In this document: in pieces, positions 1-8,212 of the stretch
Numbering within the stretch: the first letter of the stretch is position 1
How the letters are laid out: each line of letters starts with the position of its first letter
Assembly: GCA_003217735.2 (NCBI GenBank)
Contig: CP031585.1
Coordinates: 4,637,501-4,701,500, forward strand
DNA length: 64,000 nucleotides
Direction of reading: 5' to 3'
Origin: Marinibacterium anthonyi
GTDB lineage: Bacteria > Pseudomonadota > Alphaproteobacteria > Rhodobacterales > Rhodobacteraceae
Notes under the pieces: model-generated
Told to the model about the DNA's origin: nothing
Seen by the model: only the letters and a program-made list of their open reading frames with translations
Database searches by the model: none
Translations under genes and position numbers: made by a program

Positions 1-173
1 TGACGGGGATTTCCGCGCTGGGGATCACCGCCGGGGCGTCGGCCCCCGAGGAGTTGGTGCGCGAGGTCGTCGACGCCTTCCGCGATCATTACCAGGTGAC
101 GGTCGAGACGGTGGAAACCGCCAAGGAAACCGTCGAATTCAAGGTGCCGCGCGTGCTGCGCGTGCCCGCGTGA
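1..173 (+). CDS. ispH: 4-hydroxy-3-methylbut-2-enyl diphosphate reductase, C-terminal part
   Basis: The window opens inside this gene; the frame starting at base 3 gives 56 residues ending at TGA 171-173. The segment [18 protein letters not shown] followed by VKETVEF-like and KVPRVLR ending matches the C-terminus of IspH (LytB), the 4Fe-4S enzyme of the last step of the non-mevalonate isoprenoid pathway. The A-G-A-S-A-P motif is the conserved stretch near the substrate/cluster pocket. The iron-sulfur cysteines lie mostly outside the window. The rnhA gene four genes downstream agrees with the ispH-rnhA neighbourhood known from Rhodobacteraceae. Confidence 0.85.
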   Translation, partial: TGISALGITAGASAPEELVREVVDAFRDHYQVTVETVETAKETVEFKVPRVLRVPA

Positions 174-180
174 GGGGGCC

Positions 181-321
181 ATGTCGCTGCAATTCCTGCT
201 GACCGCCTTCGTCGTCGTGTTGGCCCCCGGGACGGGCGTGATCCATACCCTGGCCATCGGGCTGGGACAGGGCGCGCGGGCCTCGGCCCTGGCGGCCCGG
301 CTGGCGCTGGAACGCGCCTGA
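181..321 (+). pseudogene. LysE/RhtB-family exporter remnant (internally deleted)
   Basis: A 46-codon frame begins MSLQFLLTAFVVVLAPG, the characteristic first transmembrane helix and P-G-T-G motif of LysE/RhtB amino-acid exporters, which are normally about 200 residues. After residue 40 it jumps to AARLALERA, a sequence typical of the extreme C-terminus of the same family, so about 150 codons appear to have been lost in frame. It sits 7 bases after ispH and its stop overlaps the next start (TGATG). It cannot encode a working transporter. Whether the short peptide is still made is unknown; it may survive only to carry translational coupling to the next gene. Confidence 0.7.
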
Positions 322-770
322 TGTCCGTGCCGAAGGTGCCGTTCGCGCTTGGCCTGGCCGGGCTGATCCCCTTTGTCTGGGGCGCGCTGACCTATCTCAG
401 CCCGTCCCTGTCGGCCTGGGGGATGCAGGCCTTGGGCGGGCGGTTCGTGGGGCCCTATATCCAGCTGTATTACGGCGCGGTTATCCTGGCCTTCATGTCG
501 GGCGTGCTGTGGGGCTTTGCCACCCGGGCCGCGGGCATGCGGGGCAACATCTGTTACGGGCTGTCGGTGCTGCCCGCGCTGTGGGCGTTCTTCATGACCG
601 GCGGCGGGCCGACGGGCGCGGCGACCAACCTGATTTTCGGCTTCGCCGGCGTGCTGCTGATCGACGTGGCCTTTGCCGCCTGGGGCCTGACGCCCCGGTG
701 GTGGCTGCCGCTGCGGGTCGGACTGACGGCGGTGGTCATCCTGTGTCTTGGAGTAGGAGTGTTCTGGTGA
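321..770 (+). CDS. DUF3429 family membrane protein
   Basis: 149 residues with four or five hydrophobic helices: about 8-30, 45-68, 78-92, 102-122 and 130-148. The pattern LGLAGLIPF near the start, the Y-Y-G-A-V-I-L-A-F-MSGVLWG centre and the late TPRWWLPLR segment are those of DUF3429 proteins, small inner-membrane proteins of unknown function common in proteobacteria. The start ATG shares a base with the stop of the LysE remnant and the end overlaps the following GTG, so it belongs to the ispH-rnhA operon. No enzymatic role can be read from the sequence. Confidence 0.8.
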   Translation: MSVPKVPFALGLAGLIPFVWGALTYLSPSLSAWGMQALGGRFVGPYIQLYYGAVILAFMSGVLWGFATRAAGMRGNICYGLSVLPALWAFFMTGGGPTGAATNLIFGFAGVLLIDVAFAAWGLTPRWWLPLRVGLTAVVILCLGVGVFW

Positions 771-1351
771 ACGACGATACGATCCGCATCTACGATGCGA
801 AGGCCGAGGATTATGCGCGCATGGTCGAAGGCGTGCGGGACACGTCCGAGGACAAGTTCATGGCCGAAATGACCCCGGGCGGCACCATCCTTGACCTGGG
901 CTGCGGCCCGGGCCATGCGGCGAAGGCGATGGCCGCGGCAGGGTTCGTCGTGACGGCGGTCGACGGGTCGGCCGAGATGGTGCGGCTGGCCTCGAAGATC
1001 GACGGCATCACGGCGCGCCAGGCCCGCTTTGACGAGATCGACGAGGTCGACGCCTATGACGGGATCTGGGCCAGCTTTTCGCTGCTGCATGCGCCGCGTG
1101 CCGATTTCCCGGCCCACCTGGCGGCCCTGAAGCGGGCGATGCGGCCCGGCGGGCTGCTGTTCCTGGGGATGAAGATCGGAGACGGCGAGAAGGTGGACAG
1201 CCTGGGCCGGTTCTACAGCTACTATTCGGAAGAGGACCTTGTGACATTGCTGGAAGAGGCAGGTTTTGCGGTGACCTGGACGCGCATCAAGATGGTAAAG
1301 GGCCTGGCCGGCGAGCCGGAGCCAAGCATTTCGGTCTTTGCCCGTGGCTGA
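767..1351 (+). CDS. Class I SAM-dependent methyltransferase
   Basis: 194 residues from a GTG start that overlaps the previous stop as GTGA; the long upstream extension of this frame is a shadow of the DUF3429 gene. The Rossmann methyltransferase core is clear: motif [20 protein letters not shown] (about residues 42-60), an acidic residue after the second strand (TAVDGS), and the post-motif block [16 protein letters not shown] with [11 protein letters not shown]. This binds S-adenosylmethionine; the acceptor substrate is not predictable. Its position between DUF3429 and rnhA suggests operon expression only. Confidence 0.85.
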   Translation: MNDDTIRIYDAKAEDYARMVEGVRDTSEDKFMAEMTPGGTILDLGCGPGHAAKAMAAAGFVVTAVDGSAEMVRLASKIDGITARQARFDEIDEVDAYDGIWASFSLLHAPRADFPAHLAALKRAMRPGGLLFLGMKIGDGEKVDSLGRFYSYYSEEDLVTLLEEAGFAVTWTRIKMVKGLAGEPEPSISVFARG

Positions 1352-1796
1352 GCTGTATGCCTATACGGACGGCGCCTGTTCGGGGAACCCGGGGCCCGGG
1401 GGCTGGGGCGTGCTGTTGCAGGCCAAGGACGGCGCGACGGTGGTGAAGGAACGCACCCTGTCGGGCGGCGAGGCCGGGACCACCAACAACCGGATGGAGC
1501 TGATGGCGGCGATTTCCGCGCTGGAAACGCTGGGCAAGCCGTCGAAGATCACCGTGATCACCGACAGCGCCTACGTGAAGAACGGGGTGACCGGGTGGAT
1601 ATTCGGCTGGAAGCGGAACGGGTGGAAGACATCCGCGAAGAAGCCGGTGAAGAATGCCGAGCTGTGGCAGCGGCTGGACGCGGCGCAGGCCCGCCACGAC
1701 GTGACGTGGAAATGGGTCAAGGGCCATGCGGGGCATGCCGAGAACGAGCGCGCGGATGAACTGGCGCGGGCGGGGATGAAACCGTTCAAGGGGTAG
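1344..1796 (+). CDS. rnhA: Ribonuclease HI
   Basis: 150 residues from GTG 1344; a TTG at 1338 is an alternative start. It cleaves the RNA strand of RNA-DNA hybrids, for example at Okazaki primers and R-loops. All catalytic carboxylates are visible: Asp in [11 protein letters not shown], Glu in NNRMELMAA, Asp in VITDSAYV and the C-terminal Asp in ERADELAR; the auxiliary His is in KGHAGHAEN. The basic segment [17 protein letters not shown] is the handle region of E. coli-type RNase HI. Its first codons overlap the methyltransferase end, so it is the last gene of the ispH operon and is followed by a terminator box. Confidence 0.96.
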   Translation: MAELYAYTDGACSGNPGPGGWGVLLQAKDGATVVKERTLSGGEAGTTNNRMELMAAISALETLGKPSKITVITDSAYVKNGVTGWIFGWKRNGWKTSAKKPVKNAELWQRLDAAQARHDVTWKWVKGHAGHAENERADELARAGMKPFKG

Positions 1797-1816
1797 ATCG
1801 CGCGTGCCGCGCGATG

Positions 1817-1852
1817 CCTCCGGCGGAGGGTATTTTTGCCAAGAAGAAGATG
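1817..1852 (+). terminator. Terminator with conserved downstream box (dispersed repeat, copy A)
   Basis: CCTCC (1817-1821), loop GGC, GGAGG (1825-1829), then G-TATTTTT and GCCAAGAAGAAGA. The hairpin plus T-run is a factor-independent terminator for rnhA. The A/G-rich box after the T-run recurs near 19573, 38370 and 40115, so this is one member of a dispersed intergenic family. Confidence 0.75.
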
Positions 1853-1878
1853 GGGGCCGGCGCCGGGATGCGTCGGCC

Positions 1879-2118
1879 TTATCTTTTGGGGCCGTAGGTT
1901 TTCCAGAGCCAGATCAGGACGAGGGCGCCCAGAACGGCGCCGACGAACCCGGCCATGGCGCCCATCACCGTCAGCAGGATGCGCAGGACAAGGCCGCCCA
2001 GCAGCGCGCCGAAGATGCCGATGGCGATCGTGGTGATGATGTCGGTGTCCATCCGCATCAGGCGGGTGGCGATGAAGCCTGCGGCGGCGCCGATGATGAC
2101 CAGGAGGAGGATGCTCAT
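1879..2118 (-). CDS. Small glycine-rich membrane protein (GlsB/YeaQ-like)
   Basis: 79 residues, almost wholly hydrophobic, with three helices (about 2-18, 25-47 and 52-70) and a basic C-terminus (KTYGPKR). The pattern GAAAGFIATRLM...GIFGALLGG resembles the GlsB/YeaQ/YmgE transglycosylase-associated membrane proteins, whose function is poorly known. Its ATG overlaps the stop of the upstream small membrane gene (ATGA), so it is the last gene of the def-fmt operon. The family call is by pattern only. Confidence 0.65.
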   Translation of the reverse strand: MSILLLVIIGAAAGFIATRLMRMDTDIITTIAIGIFGALLGGLVLRILLTVMGAMAGFVGAVLGALVLIWLWKTYGPKR

Positions 2119-2357
2119 CTGCGGCCCCGCCAGTGGAAGGGCACGATGATCAGCGCGCCGATGGAGGAGACGATGGCATTGAGACCGGCGCTGTGGAAGC
2201 CGATGCCGAACATCACCCGCAGGACGTAGAACAGGAACGCGCCGCCGATGCAGATGATGATCGAGGGCAGGATGCCGTTCCTTGTCCAGCCGGTGCGTTC
2301 GGACGCGTAGCCGATGATCCCCGCGATGACGATGGTGCCGATGAGCGTGGGGAACAT
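2115..2357 (-). CDS. Small membrane protein of the def-fmt operon
   Basis: 80 residues with helices at about 3-18, 29-47 and 58-73 and a basic tail HWRGRR. It is similar in size and topology to the overlapping downstream protein, and the two may be distant paralogues acting together. It starts four bases after the fmt stop with no room for its own promoter, so it is co-transcribed with fmt. No known domain can be named; the function is unknown. Confidence 0.65.
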   Translation of the reverse strand: MFPTLIGTIVIAGIIGYASERTGWTRNGILPSIIICIGGAFLFYVLRVMFGIGFHSAGLNAIVSSIGALIIVPFHWRGRR

Positions 2358-2361
2358 CGCC

Positions 2362-3285
2362 TTACAGCCCCGTACCGGCGGGCAGGGGATGGCCGCGCAG
2401 GTAGCTGTCGCGATCCTGGGCCGCTTTGCCCGCGCGTTGCAGGCGCAGGATTTCGACCGCGCCGTCGCCGCAGGCGATGGTCAGGCGGTCATCCAGGGCC
2501 TGGCCCGGTGTGCCCGGTGTGTTTTGTGTGCCCTGCCCCGTGGCAAGGCGCGAGGCGAGGAGCTTCAGCCGCTCGCCGTCGATTTCGGTCCAGGCGCCCG
2601 GGAACGGGGACAGGCCGCGGATCTGGCGGTCGACCTGCGCGGCCGGTTTGGTCCAGTCGATGCGGGCTTCGGCCTTGTCGATCTTGGCGGCATAGGTGAC
2701 GCCGTCTTCGGGCTGTGGGTCCGGCGTGAGCGTGTCGAGCCTGGCCAGCGCCTCGACGATCAGCGCCGCGCCCATGGCGCTGAGGCGGTCGTGCAGGTCA
2801 GCGGTGGTTTCCTCGGCCCCGATGGCGGTGGACTGACGCAGGAGCACGGGGCCGGTGTCGAGCCCGGCCTCCATCTGCATGATGCAGATGCCGGTTTCCC
2901 CATCGCCCGACAGGATCGCCCGGTGGATCGGCGCGGCGCCGCGCCAGCGGGGCAGCAGCGAGGCATGGATGTTCAGGCAGCCATGGGTGGGCGCGTCGAG
3001 GATCGGCTGCGGCAGGATCAGGCCATAGGCGACGACAACGGCGATGTCGGCGTCGAGCGCGGCGAAGGCGGCCTGTTCATCCGTGGATTTCAGCGAGACG
3101 GGGTGGCGGACCTCGATCCCTAGCGCCTCGGCCCGGGCGTGGACCGGGGTGGGGCGCGGTTTCTTGCCCCGGCCGGCGGGTCGCGGCGGCTGGCAGTAGA
3201 CGGCGGCGATGTCGTGGCCGGCCTGGACCAGGGCGTCCAGCACCGGGACGGAGAATTCGGGCGTGCCCATGAAGATGATGCGCAT
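2362..3285 (-). CDS. fmt: Methionyl-tRNA formyltransferase
   Basis: 307 residues beginning [19 protein letters not shown]. It formylates initiator Met-tRNA using 10-formyl-tetrahydrofolate. The N-terminal domain carries the catalytic block [23 protein letters not shown] (Asn and His of the N-x-H motif) and [22 protein letters not shown]; the C-terminal OB-like domain follows (ARIDW...[11 protein letters not shown]). Its ATG shares one base with the stop of the third deformylase gene, coupling the formylase to the enzymes that later remove the formyl group. Confidence 0.97.
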   Translation of the reverse strand: MRIIFMGTPEFSVPVLDALVQAGHDIAAVYCQPPRPAGRGKKPRPTPVHARAEALGIEVRHPVSLKSTDEQAAFAALDADIAVVVAYGLILPQPILDAPTHGCLNIHASLLPRWRGAAPIHRAILSGDGETGICIMQMEAGLDTGPVLLRQSTAIGAEETTADLHDRLSAMGAALIVEALARLDTLTPDPQPEDGVTYAAKIDKAEARIDWTKPAAQVDRQIRGLSPFPGAWTEIDGERLKLLASRLATGQGTQNTPGTPGQALDDRLTIACGDGAVEILRLQRAGKAAQDRDSYLRGHPLPAGTGL

Positions 3286-3785
3286 CAGGCGGCCCCCAAC
3301 TTGCGGGATTTGCGGATCAGCATGTCGCGTTTCGCCCGGCTGAGATGATCGATGAAAAGCCGCCCGTTCAGGTGGTCGATCTGGTGCTGCACGCTGGTGG
3401 ACCACAGGCCTTCGAAGTCGCGCGTGGTTTGCGCGCCGGTTTCATCCACGTAGCGCACCGTGACCCTGGCGGGCCGTTCGATGCGGGCCGAGACGCCGGG
3501 CAGGTTGGGGCTGGCCTCGTCATGCGGGCGCAGGTCCTCGGACGCGGCGATGATCTCGGGGTTGGCCAGGCGGACGACCTGACCGCGTTCGCTTGAACAA
3601 TCCACCACGGCGAGGCGCAGCATCACGCCGATCTGGGGGGCGCCCATGCCAACGCCGGGCATCGCCTCCATCGTGTCGATCATGTCGGTCCAGATCGCGC
3701 GGACCTCGTCGGTGATGGCGGCGACCGGGGCGGCCTTGGTGCGCAGGCGCTTGTCGGGGAACGGCAGGCAGCGGCGGATCGTCAT
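3285..3785 (-). CDS. Peptide deformylase paralogue lacking catalytic residues
   Basis: 166 residues with a recognisable deformylase fold, but with all three active-site motifs altered. Motif 1 is [10 protein letters not shown] instead of GxGxAAPQxG. Motif 2, normally EGCLS, reads DEASPNLPG and lacks the metal-ligand cysteine. Motif 3, normally HEFDH, is HQIDH: both metal-ligand histidines remain but the catalytic glutamate is glutamine. Hydrolysis is therefore unlikely. It overlaps the second copy by four bases and fmt by one, so it is translated with them. A role in binding formyl-Met peptides, ribosomes or the other deformylases is inference. Confidence 0.85.
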   Translation of the reverse strand: MTIRRCLPFPDKRLRTKAAPVAAITDEVRAIWTDMIDTMEAMPGVGMGAPQIGVMLRLAVVDCSSERGQVVRLANPEIIAASEDLRPHDEASPNLPGVSARIERPARVTVRYVDETGAQTTRDFEGLWSTSVQHQIDHLNGRLFIDHLSRAKRDMLIRKSRKLGAA

Positions 3786-4282
3786 GCGGGGCGCCGGGCG
3801 TAATCGGCTTCGGCCGCGCGGCGCACGGCGGGGGCGGCGCGGTCGAAGGTGACGATGCCGTCCAGGTGATCCAGTTCGTGCTGCACGCAGATGGCGCCGA
3901 ATCCGGTGAACCGATCCTCGCGCAGGAGGCCCTGCACGTCGGTCCAGGCCATCGTGACCGCATCCGGGCGGTCCACATCGACGGTCACGCCGGGGATCGA
4001 CAGGCAGCCTTCGGCATTGGTCTGCAGCGTGGCGGACCGGTCGATGATCTGCGGGTTGATCATGACGACCGGCGTCTTCGGCCCGGCCTTCCAGGTCACG
4101 TCCATCACGAACAGCCGTTTCATCACGCCCACTTGCGGCGCGGCCAGCCCCCGTCCGGGAGCGGCGTACATCGTGTCGAACATGTCGGCGATCAGGCTGT
4201 CCAGATCCTCGTCCCGGCCCACGGGTTCGCAGACGCGGGACAGGCGCGGGTCGGGCCATGTCAGGATCTCGCGCAGGGTCAT
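3782..4282 (-). CDS. def: Peptide deformylase, second copy
   Basis: 166 residues starting MTLREILTWPDPRL. Motifs are intact: GRGLAAPQVG, EGCLSIPG and QHELDHLDG, giving Cys plus two His metal ligands and the catalytic Glu. It removes the N-formyl group from nascent proteins. The C-terminus is short and Ala/Arg-rich ([18 protein letters not shown]) and lacks the long basic helix of the first copy, so ribosome contact may differ. Start chosen at the ATG overlapping the stop of the first copy; its own stop overlaps the third copy (ATGA). Confidence 0.93.
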   Translation of the reverse strand: MTLREILTWPDPRLSRVCEPVGRDEDLDSLIADMFDTMYAAPGRGLAAPQVGVMKRLFVMDVTWKAGPKTPVVMINPQIIDRSATLQTNAEGCLSIPGVTVDVDRPDAVTMAWTDVQGLLREDRFTGFGAICVQHELDHLDGIVTFDRAAPAVRRAAEADYARRPA

Positions 4283-4800
4283 CAGGCGCGGGCCTTGTCG
4301 CGCTTCAGCTTCTGCATCTTGCGGGTGATCATCTGGCGTTTCATCGGGGTGAGGTAGTCGATGAACAGCTTGCCGTTCAGATGGTCGATCTCGTGCTGCA
4401 CGCAGGTGGCCCAGAGCCCGCCGAAGGTTTCGGTATGCTCCCTGCCGTCGGGGTCGATCCAGCGCACGTCGACCGCCTTGGGGCGGGTGACCTCGGCATA
4501 TTGGTCCGGAATCGACAGGCAGCCTTCCTCGTAAGTGTTGGTTTCGTCCGACGACGCGATCACCTGGGGGTTGAACATGGCGATCGGGCGCGGCGGTTCG
4601 TCGTCGCCCTTGATGCAGTCCAGAACGATCAGGCGGGACAACACGCCGATCTGCGGCGCGGCCAGCCCGATCCCGGGGGCGTCGTACATGGTTTCCAGCA
4701 TGTCGTCGGCCAGCTTGCGCAGATCGTCCGTAATGTCGGTCACGGGTGCGCAGACCTTCTTCAGGCGCGGATCGGGGTGGATGAGAATAGGGCGCTTCAT
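4282..4800 (-). CDS. def: Peptide deformylase, first copy
   Basis: 172 residues from the ATG at 4800 (MKRPILIHPDPRLKKVC), the usual start of the family. Motifs GIGLAAPQIG, EEGCLSIPD and QHEIDHLNG are complete. The C-terminal helix is rich in Lys/Arg (MKRQMITRKMQKLKRDKARA), as in deformylases that dock at the ribosomal exit tunnel. This is the canonical housekeeping copy and the promoter-proximal gene of the def-def-def-fmt operon. It is divergent from the PatB-like gene across about 100 bases that must hold both promoters. Confidence 0.96.
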   Translation of the reverse strand: MKRPILIHPDPRLKKVCAPVTDITDDLRKLADDMLETMYDAPGIGLAAPQIGVLSRLIVLDCIKGDDEPPRPIAMFNPQVIASSDETNTYEEGCLSIPDQYAEVTRPKAVDVRWIDPDGREHTETFGGLWATCVQHEIDHLNGKLFIDYLTPMKRQMITRKMQKLKRDKARA

Positions 4801-4902
4801 GCGCTTGGATGTAAGCGATCGGCCGGTCTGTCGCAACGCCCCTTGCGCCCGTTCCCAAACGGTCTAGCGTTCGGGCCAAGCGACGAGCCGAAAGGACACT
4901 AC

Positions 4903-6084
4903 ATGACGACCCTCCCGAATTTCGACCAGATCATCGACCGGCAAGGCACCGGCTGCGCCAAGTGGGACGCGATGGAAAAACTGTACGGCGTGTCCCCCGA
5001 CGAAGGTCTGGCGATGTGGGTGGCCGACATGGACTTTCGCCCGCCGCAATGCGTGCTGGACCGGGGCCGCGCGCTGATGGACCAGGGCGTCTTTGGCTAC
5101 ACAACCGGAGATGGCGGGCTGTTCGACGCCGTGTCCTGGTGGATGGGCGAACGCCACGGCTGGACCGTGGCGCCCGAGGCGATGTTCACCACCACCGGCA
5201 TCGTGAACGCGGTGGCGCTGTGCCTGGATACCTTCACGGCGCCGGGCGACGGGATCGTTCTGTTCAGCCCGGTCTACCATGCCTTCGCCAAGACCATCCT
5301 GGGCGCCGACCGCAAGGTGGTGGAATGCCGGATGCCGCTGGTCGACGGGCTGTACACGATGGATTTCGACGCCTGGGACGCGCAGATGACCGGGGCCGAG
5401 AAGATGATCGTCCTGTGTTCGCCCCACAATCCCGGCGGCCGGGTCTGGACCCGCGAGGAACTTGAGGGCATCGCCGCCTTTGCCAGGCGTCACGACATGC
5501 TGCTGGTCTCGGACGAGATCCACCATGACCTGATCATGCCCGGGCAGAAACACATTCCCATGGCCCTGATCGAAGACTGCAAGGACCGGCTGATCACCCT
5601 GGCCGCGCCGTCCAAGACCTTTAACCTGGCCGGGCTGCACACCGGCTGCGTCATCATCGAGGATGACGACCTGCGCGCCCGTTTCGGCACGCGGAAAGAC
5701 GCGCTGCGGGTGGCGAGCAACGTCTTTGGGGTGGAATTCGCGACCGTTGCCTATTCGCCCGAAGGGGCCGAATGGGTCGATGCGCTGACCGCCTACCTGG
5801 ATGGCAACCGCAAGGTCTTCGACGACGGGATAAACGCGATCCCCGGCGTGACCTCGATGCCGCTGCAGGCGACGTACCTGTCCTGGGTCGATTTCGCCGG
5901 CACCGGCATGACGCTGGACGAGATCAAGCAGCGCGTCTACGGCACCGCGAAAATCGCCGCCAACGAAGGCCCTGCCTTTGGCACCGGCGGCGAAAGCTTC
6001 CTGCGGTTCAACATCGGCATGCCACGCGCGCAGATCGAGAAGGCGGTCGAACGGATGACGCGCGCCTTCGCCGATCTGCAGTAA
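4903..6084 (+). CDS. PLP-dependent C-S lyase / aminotransferase (MalY/PatB family)
   Basis: 393 residues, fold type I. The start MTTLPNFDQIIDRQGTGCAKWD and the MWVADMDF motif are typical of PatB/MalY cystathionine beta-lyases. PLP-binding features include SPHNPGGRVW, the SDEIHHDL aspartate and the Schiff-base lysine in APSKTFNLAGLH. Such enzymes cleave cystathionine or other cysteine S-conjugates to a thiol, pyruvate and ammonia. ATG 4903 follows a GAAAGGACAC ribosome-binding sequence. The exact substrate is not determinable. Confidence 0.9.
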   Translation: MTTLPNFDQIIDRQGTGCAKWDAMEKLYGVSPDEGLAMWVADMDFRPPQCVLDRGRALMDQGVFGYTTGDGGLFDAVSWWMGERHGWTVAPEAMFTTTGIVNAVALCLDTFTAPGDGIVLFSPVYHAFAKTILGADRKVVECRMPLVDGLYTMDFDAWDAQMTGAEKMIVLCSPHNPGGRVWTREELEGIAAFARRHDMLLVSDEIHHDLIMPGQKHIPMALIEDCKDRLITLAAPSKTFNLAGLHTGCVIIEDDDLRARFGTRKDALRVASNVFGVEFATVAYSPEGAEWVDALTAYLDGNRKVFDDGINAIPGVTSMPLQATYLSWVDFAGTGMTLDEIKQRVYGTAKIAANEGPAFGTGGESFLRFNIGMPRAQIEKAVERMTRAFADLQ

Positions 6085-6432
6085 TCAGCGGGGCAGCAGC
6101 GCGATGGGCGCCTCGGGGTCGCGGAAGTGGTCCAGGGGCGCCTTGTCGTGGGCGGCGGTGTTGCGCTTGAACTCATAGCGCATCTCGCCGGCCTCTTCCT
6201 CGGACGCGACGATCAGGCATTGGTACAGATGCGTCGCCCCGTCATAGACATCCACCAGCCCGCGCAGCGACGGCACCTTTTCCGCCTCGACCGAGAAGCC
6301 GGTGCGCCACAAGCGCAGCAGCGGCCAGGAATCGCCCCCGACAACCACGCGCAGCCGGTTGCCTTTGCGCAGCCGCGCGATCCGGGCGGCATCAAGTCCG
6401 TCACGGACGTCCTGGGGCAGATAGGTCGACAT
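6085..6432 (-). CDS. Conserved hypothetical protein
   Basis: 115 residues from ATG 6432, chosen because GGAG lies nine bases upstream; another ATG at 6453 lacks this. No signal peptide or membrane helix. The sequence reads as a compact alpha/beta protein with a basic N-terminal part (RKGNRLRVVVGGDSWPLLRLW), a central SLRGLVDVYDG and the block LYQCLIVASEEE...MRYEFKRNTAAHDKAP. I recognise this pattern as a conserved Rhodobacteraceae hypothetical but know no function. Its stop directly abuts the stop of the PatB-like gene. Confidence 0.75.
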   Translation of the reverse strand: MSTYLPQDVRDGLDAARIARLRKGNRLRVVVGGDSWPLLRLWRTGFSVEAEKVPSLRGLVDVYDGATHLYQCLIVASEEEAGEMRYEFKRNTAAHDKAPLDHFRDPEAPIALLPR

Positions 6433-6734
6433 GGTCGAATCTCCGGTCTTCATTGCCTGTAGAAAGGTATGCCACGGGCCCGTTAATCAACCCTCACCCA
6501 GGCTAGAAAATCCCTTGTTGCCCGCAGGCATCATCCAGGCCTCATCCGGGCCTCATCCGGGCCTGAACACGCGCCATCGGCGCCACCATACCGGCACAAC
6601 ATGAAATTCTGACGATAACGCGGGGGCACGGGGCCTCATTGTGCAGCCATACAGGACGGCTGCGCGTCCATGCCCCTGTGACTTGGCGCGCCGCTGCCTT
6701 ACGTTTCACGGACAAACGACCGAGAGGAGATCCC
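6433..6734 (+). other. Gene-free divergent region (302 bases) with short tandem repeats
   Basis: No convincing gene was found between the two divergent starts. It holds a three-unit tandem repeat of 11 bases (CATCCRGGCCT) at 6532-6564, a hairpin GCAGCC...GGCTGC around 6643-6663, and the ribosome-binding sequence GAGAGGAGA just before 6735. Promoters for both flanking genes are expected here, but no clear -35/-10 pair stands out. Confidence 0.5.
6532..6564 (+). repeat. 11-base tandem repeat, three units
   Basis: Units CATCCAGGCCT, CATCCGGGCCT and CATCCGGGCCT follow one another without spacing, one base different in the first. The 11-base period is close to one DNA helical turn, so the same edges would face one side of the helix. 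This is seen directly; a role as a protein-binding array is speculative. Confidence 0.7.
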
Positions 6735-7724
6735 ATGGGACAGCTGATCGACGGCACCTGGCACGACACATGGTACGACACCAAGTCCACCGGCGGGGCC
6801 TTCAAGCGGTCTACGTCGAGCTTTCGCAACTGGGTCACCGCAGACGGCAGCCCCGGCCCGTCGGGCGAAGGCGGCTTTCCGGCGGAAAGCGGGCGCTATC
6901 ACCTGTACGTGTCCTTCGCCTGCCCCTGGGCGCACCGCACCCTGATCTTCCGCGCGATCAAGGGGCTTGAGGATCACATCACGGTCTCGGTCGTGCACCC
7001 GGACATGCTGGACAAGGGGTGGACCTTCCGCACCGATTTCGACGGCGCGACCGGCGATACCCTGCTGGGCAAGGCGTACATGTACCAGGTCTATCTGCAG
7101 GCCGATCCCACCTGTTCGGGCCGGGTCACCGTGCCGGTATTGTGGGACAAGCAGCGAGGGACCATCGTGTCGAACGAAAGTTCCGAGATCATCCGAATGC
7201 TGAATTCGGCTTTCGACGGGATCACCGGCAACACCGACGATTACTGGCCCGAAGCGCTGCGCGACGGGATCGAGGAGGTCAACGAAAGGGTCTATGACAC
7301 GGTCAACAACGGCGTCTACAAGGCCGGCTTCGCCACCTCGCAAGAGGCGTACGACGCCGCCGTCCACCCGCTGTTCGTCTCGCTCGATTGGCTCGAAGAC
7401 CGCCTGGCCACCCATCGCTACCTGATGGGCGACTCCGTGACAGAAGCCGACTGGCGCCTGCTGACGACGCTATTGCGGTTCGATCCGGTCTATCACATGC
7501 ACTTCAAGTGCAACCGCAAGCGGATCATCGATTACCCGAACCTCTGGGGCTACACCCGCGAGCTGTACCAAAGGCCGGGCGTGGCGCAGACCGTGCGGCC
7601 GGACCATTTCGTGCGGCACTATCACTACAGCCACGACACGATAAACCCGAACCGGATCATCCCCATCAACCCGGTGATCGACTTCACCACCCCGCACGGG
7701 CGCGATCAGCGCAGCGCGGCGTAG
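6735..7724 (+). CDS. Glutathionyl-hydroquinone reductase (YqjG/PcpF-type GST)
   Basis: 329 residues from ATG 6735 behind GAGAGGAGA. The N-terminal thioredoxin-like domain carries FACPWAHRTLI, with the catalytic cysteine of Xi-class glutathione transferases, and VPVLWD plus SNESSEIIRML for glutathione binding. The C-terminal helical domain has the WLEDRLATHRYLMGDSVTEADW block and the family end YHYSHDTINPNRIIPINP. These enzymes reduce glutathionyl-hydroquinones to hydroquinones. The C-terminus overlaps the convergent receiver gene by 19 bases. Confidence 0.93.
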   Translation: MGQLIDGTWHDTWYDTKSTGGAFKRSTSSFRNWVTADGSPGPSGEGGFPAESGRYHLYVSFACPWAHRTLIFRAIKGLEDHITVSVVHPDMLDKGWTFRTDFDGATGDTLLGKAYMYQVYLQADPTCSGRVTVPVLWDKQRGTIVSNESSEIIRMLNSAFDGITGNTDDYWPEALRDGIEEVNERVYDTVNNGVYKAGFATSQEAYDAAVHPLFVSLDWLEDRLATHRYLMGDSVTEADWRLLTTLLRFDPVYHMHFKCNRKRIIDYPNLWGYTRELYQRPGVAQTVRPDHFVRHYHYSHDTINPNRIIPINPVIDFTTPHGRDQRSAA

Positions 7725-8068
7725 TAGTCGACCATGGCGGCCAGGTCCTCCGGCTTGGTGCCGGAGGGCACGTAGGCGCAGGCGTTGGGCGAATGGGCAA
7801 AGATCGACCCGTCCGAGAAGAAGGTGGTGTTGGTGACAAAGATGACCCGCGCCTCGGGACATCGGTAATTGGCAAAATCCGACACCGTCAGCGCGCTGCC
7901 GTCCTGCAGGACCAGGTCCACCACCAGCACATCGTACTCGGTCTCCTGCAGGGCGCAGATTGCGCCGGCCTGCGAGTTTACCAGTTCGACATCGGCCCCC
8001 ATGCGCTCCAGATGTCTCTGCCACATGTGTCCGAGTTCCGATTTGCTCTCGACAATCAGTACGTTCAT
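7706..8068 (-). CDS. Single-domain response regulator receiver protein
   Basis: 120 residues from MNVLIVES; the longer upstream frame has no better start. It is a stand-alone CheY-like receiver: acidic pocket Glu in VES (usually Asp-Asp, here Glu-Ser), phospho-acceptor Asp in LVVDLVLQDG, Thr in FVTNTTF and a late Lys-Pro in GTKPED. No output domain and no histidine kinase gene are nearby. The altered acidic pocket may change metal binding. It probably acts through protein-protein contact; partner unknown. It is divergent from cobD. Confidence 0.82.
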   Translation of the reverse strand: MNVLIVESKSELGHMWQRHLERMGADVELVNSQAGAICALQETEYDVLVVDLVLQDGSALTVSDFANYRCPEARVIFVTNTTFFSDGSIFAHSPNACAYVPSGTKPEDLAAMVDYYAALR

Positions 8069-8212
8069 GGATCCTGCTCTCGGCACCGGGGCTGGCCGAC
8101 TGCATCCAGTGATCCTCCCAATGCGTTAACAAACGATTAAAGAATCTGAGCCGAGAGTTAATAACGCGGTTTCCCGCTTGCCTGCGGCGGAAACTGGCTA
8201 TTCTTGGGGCGG

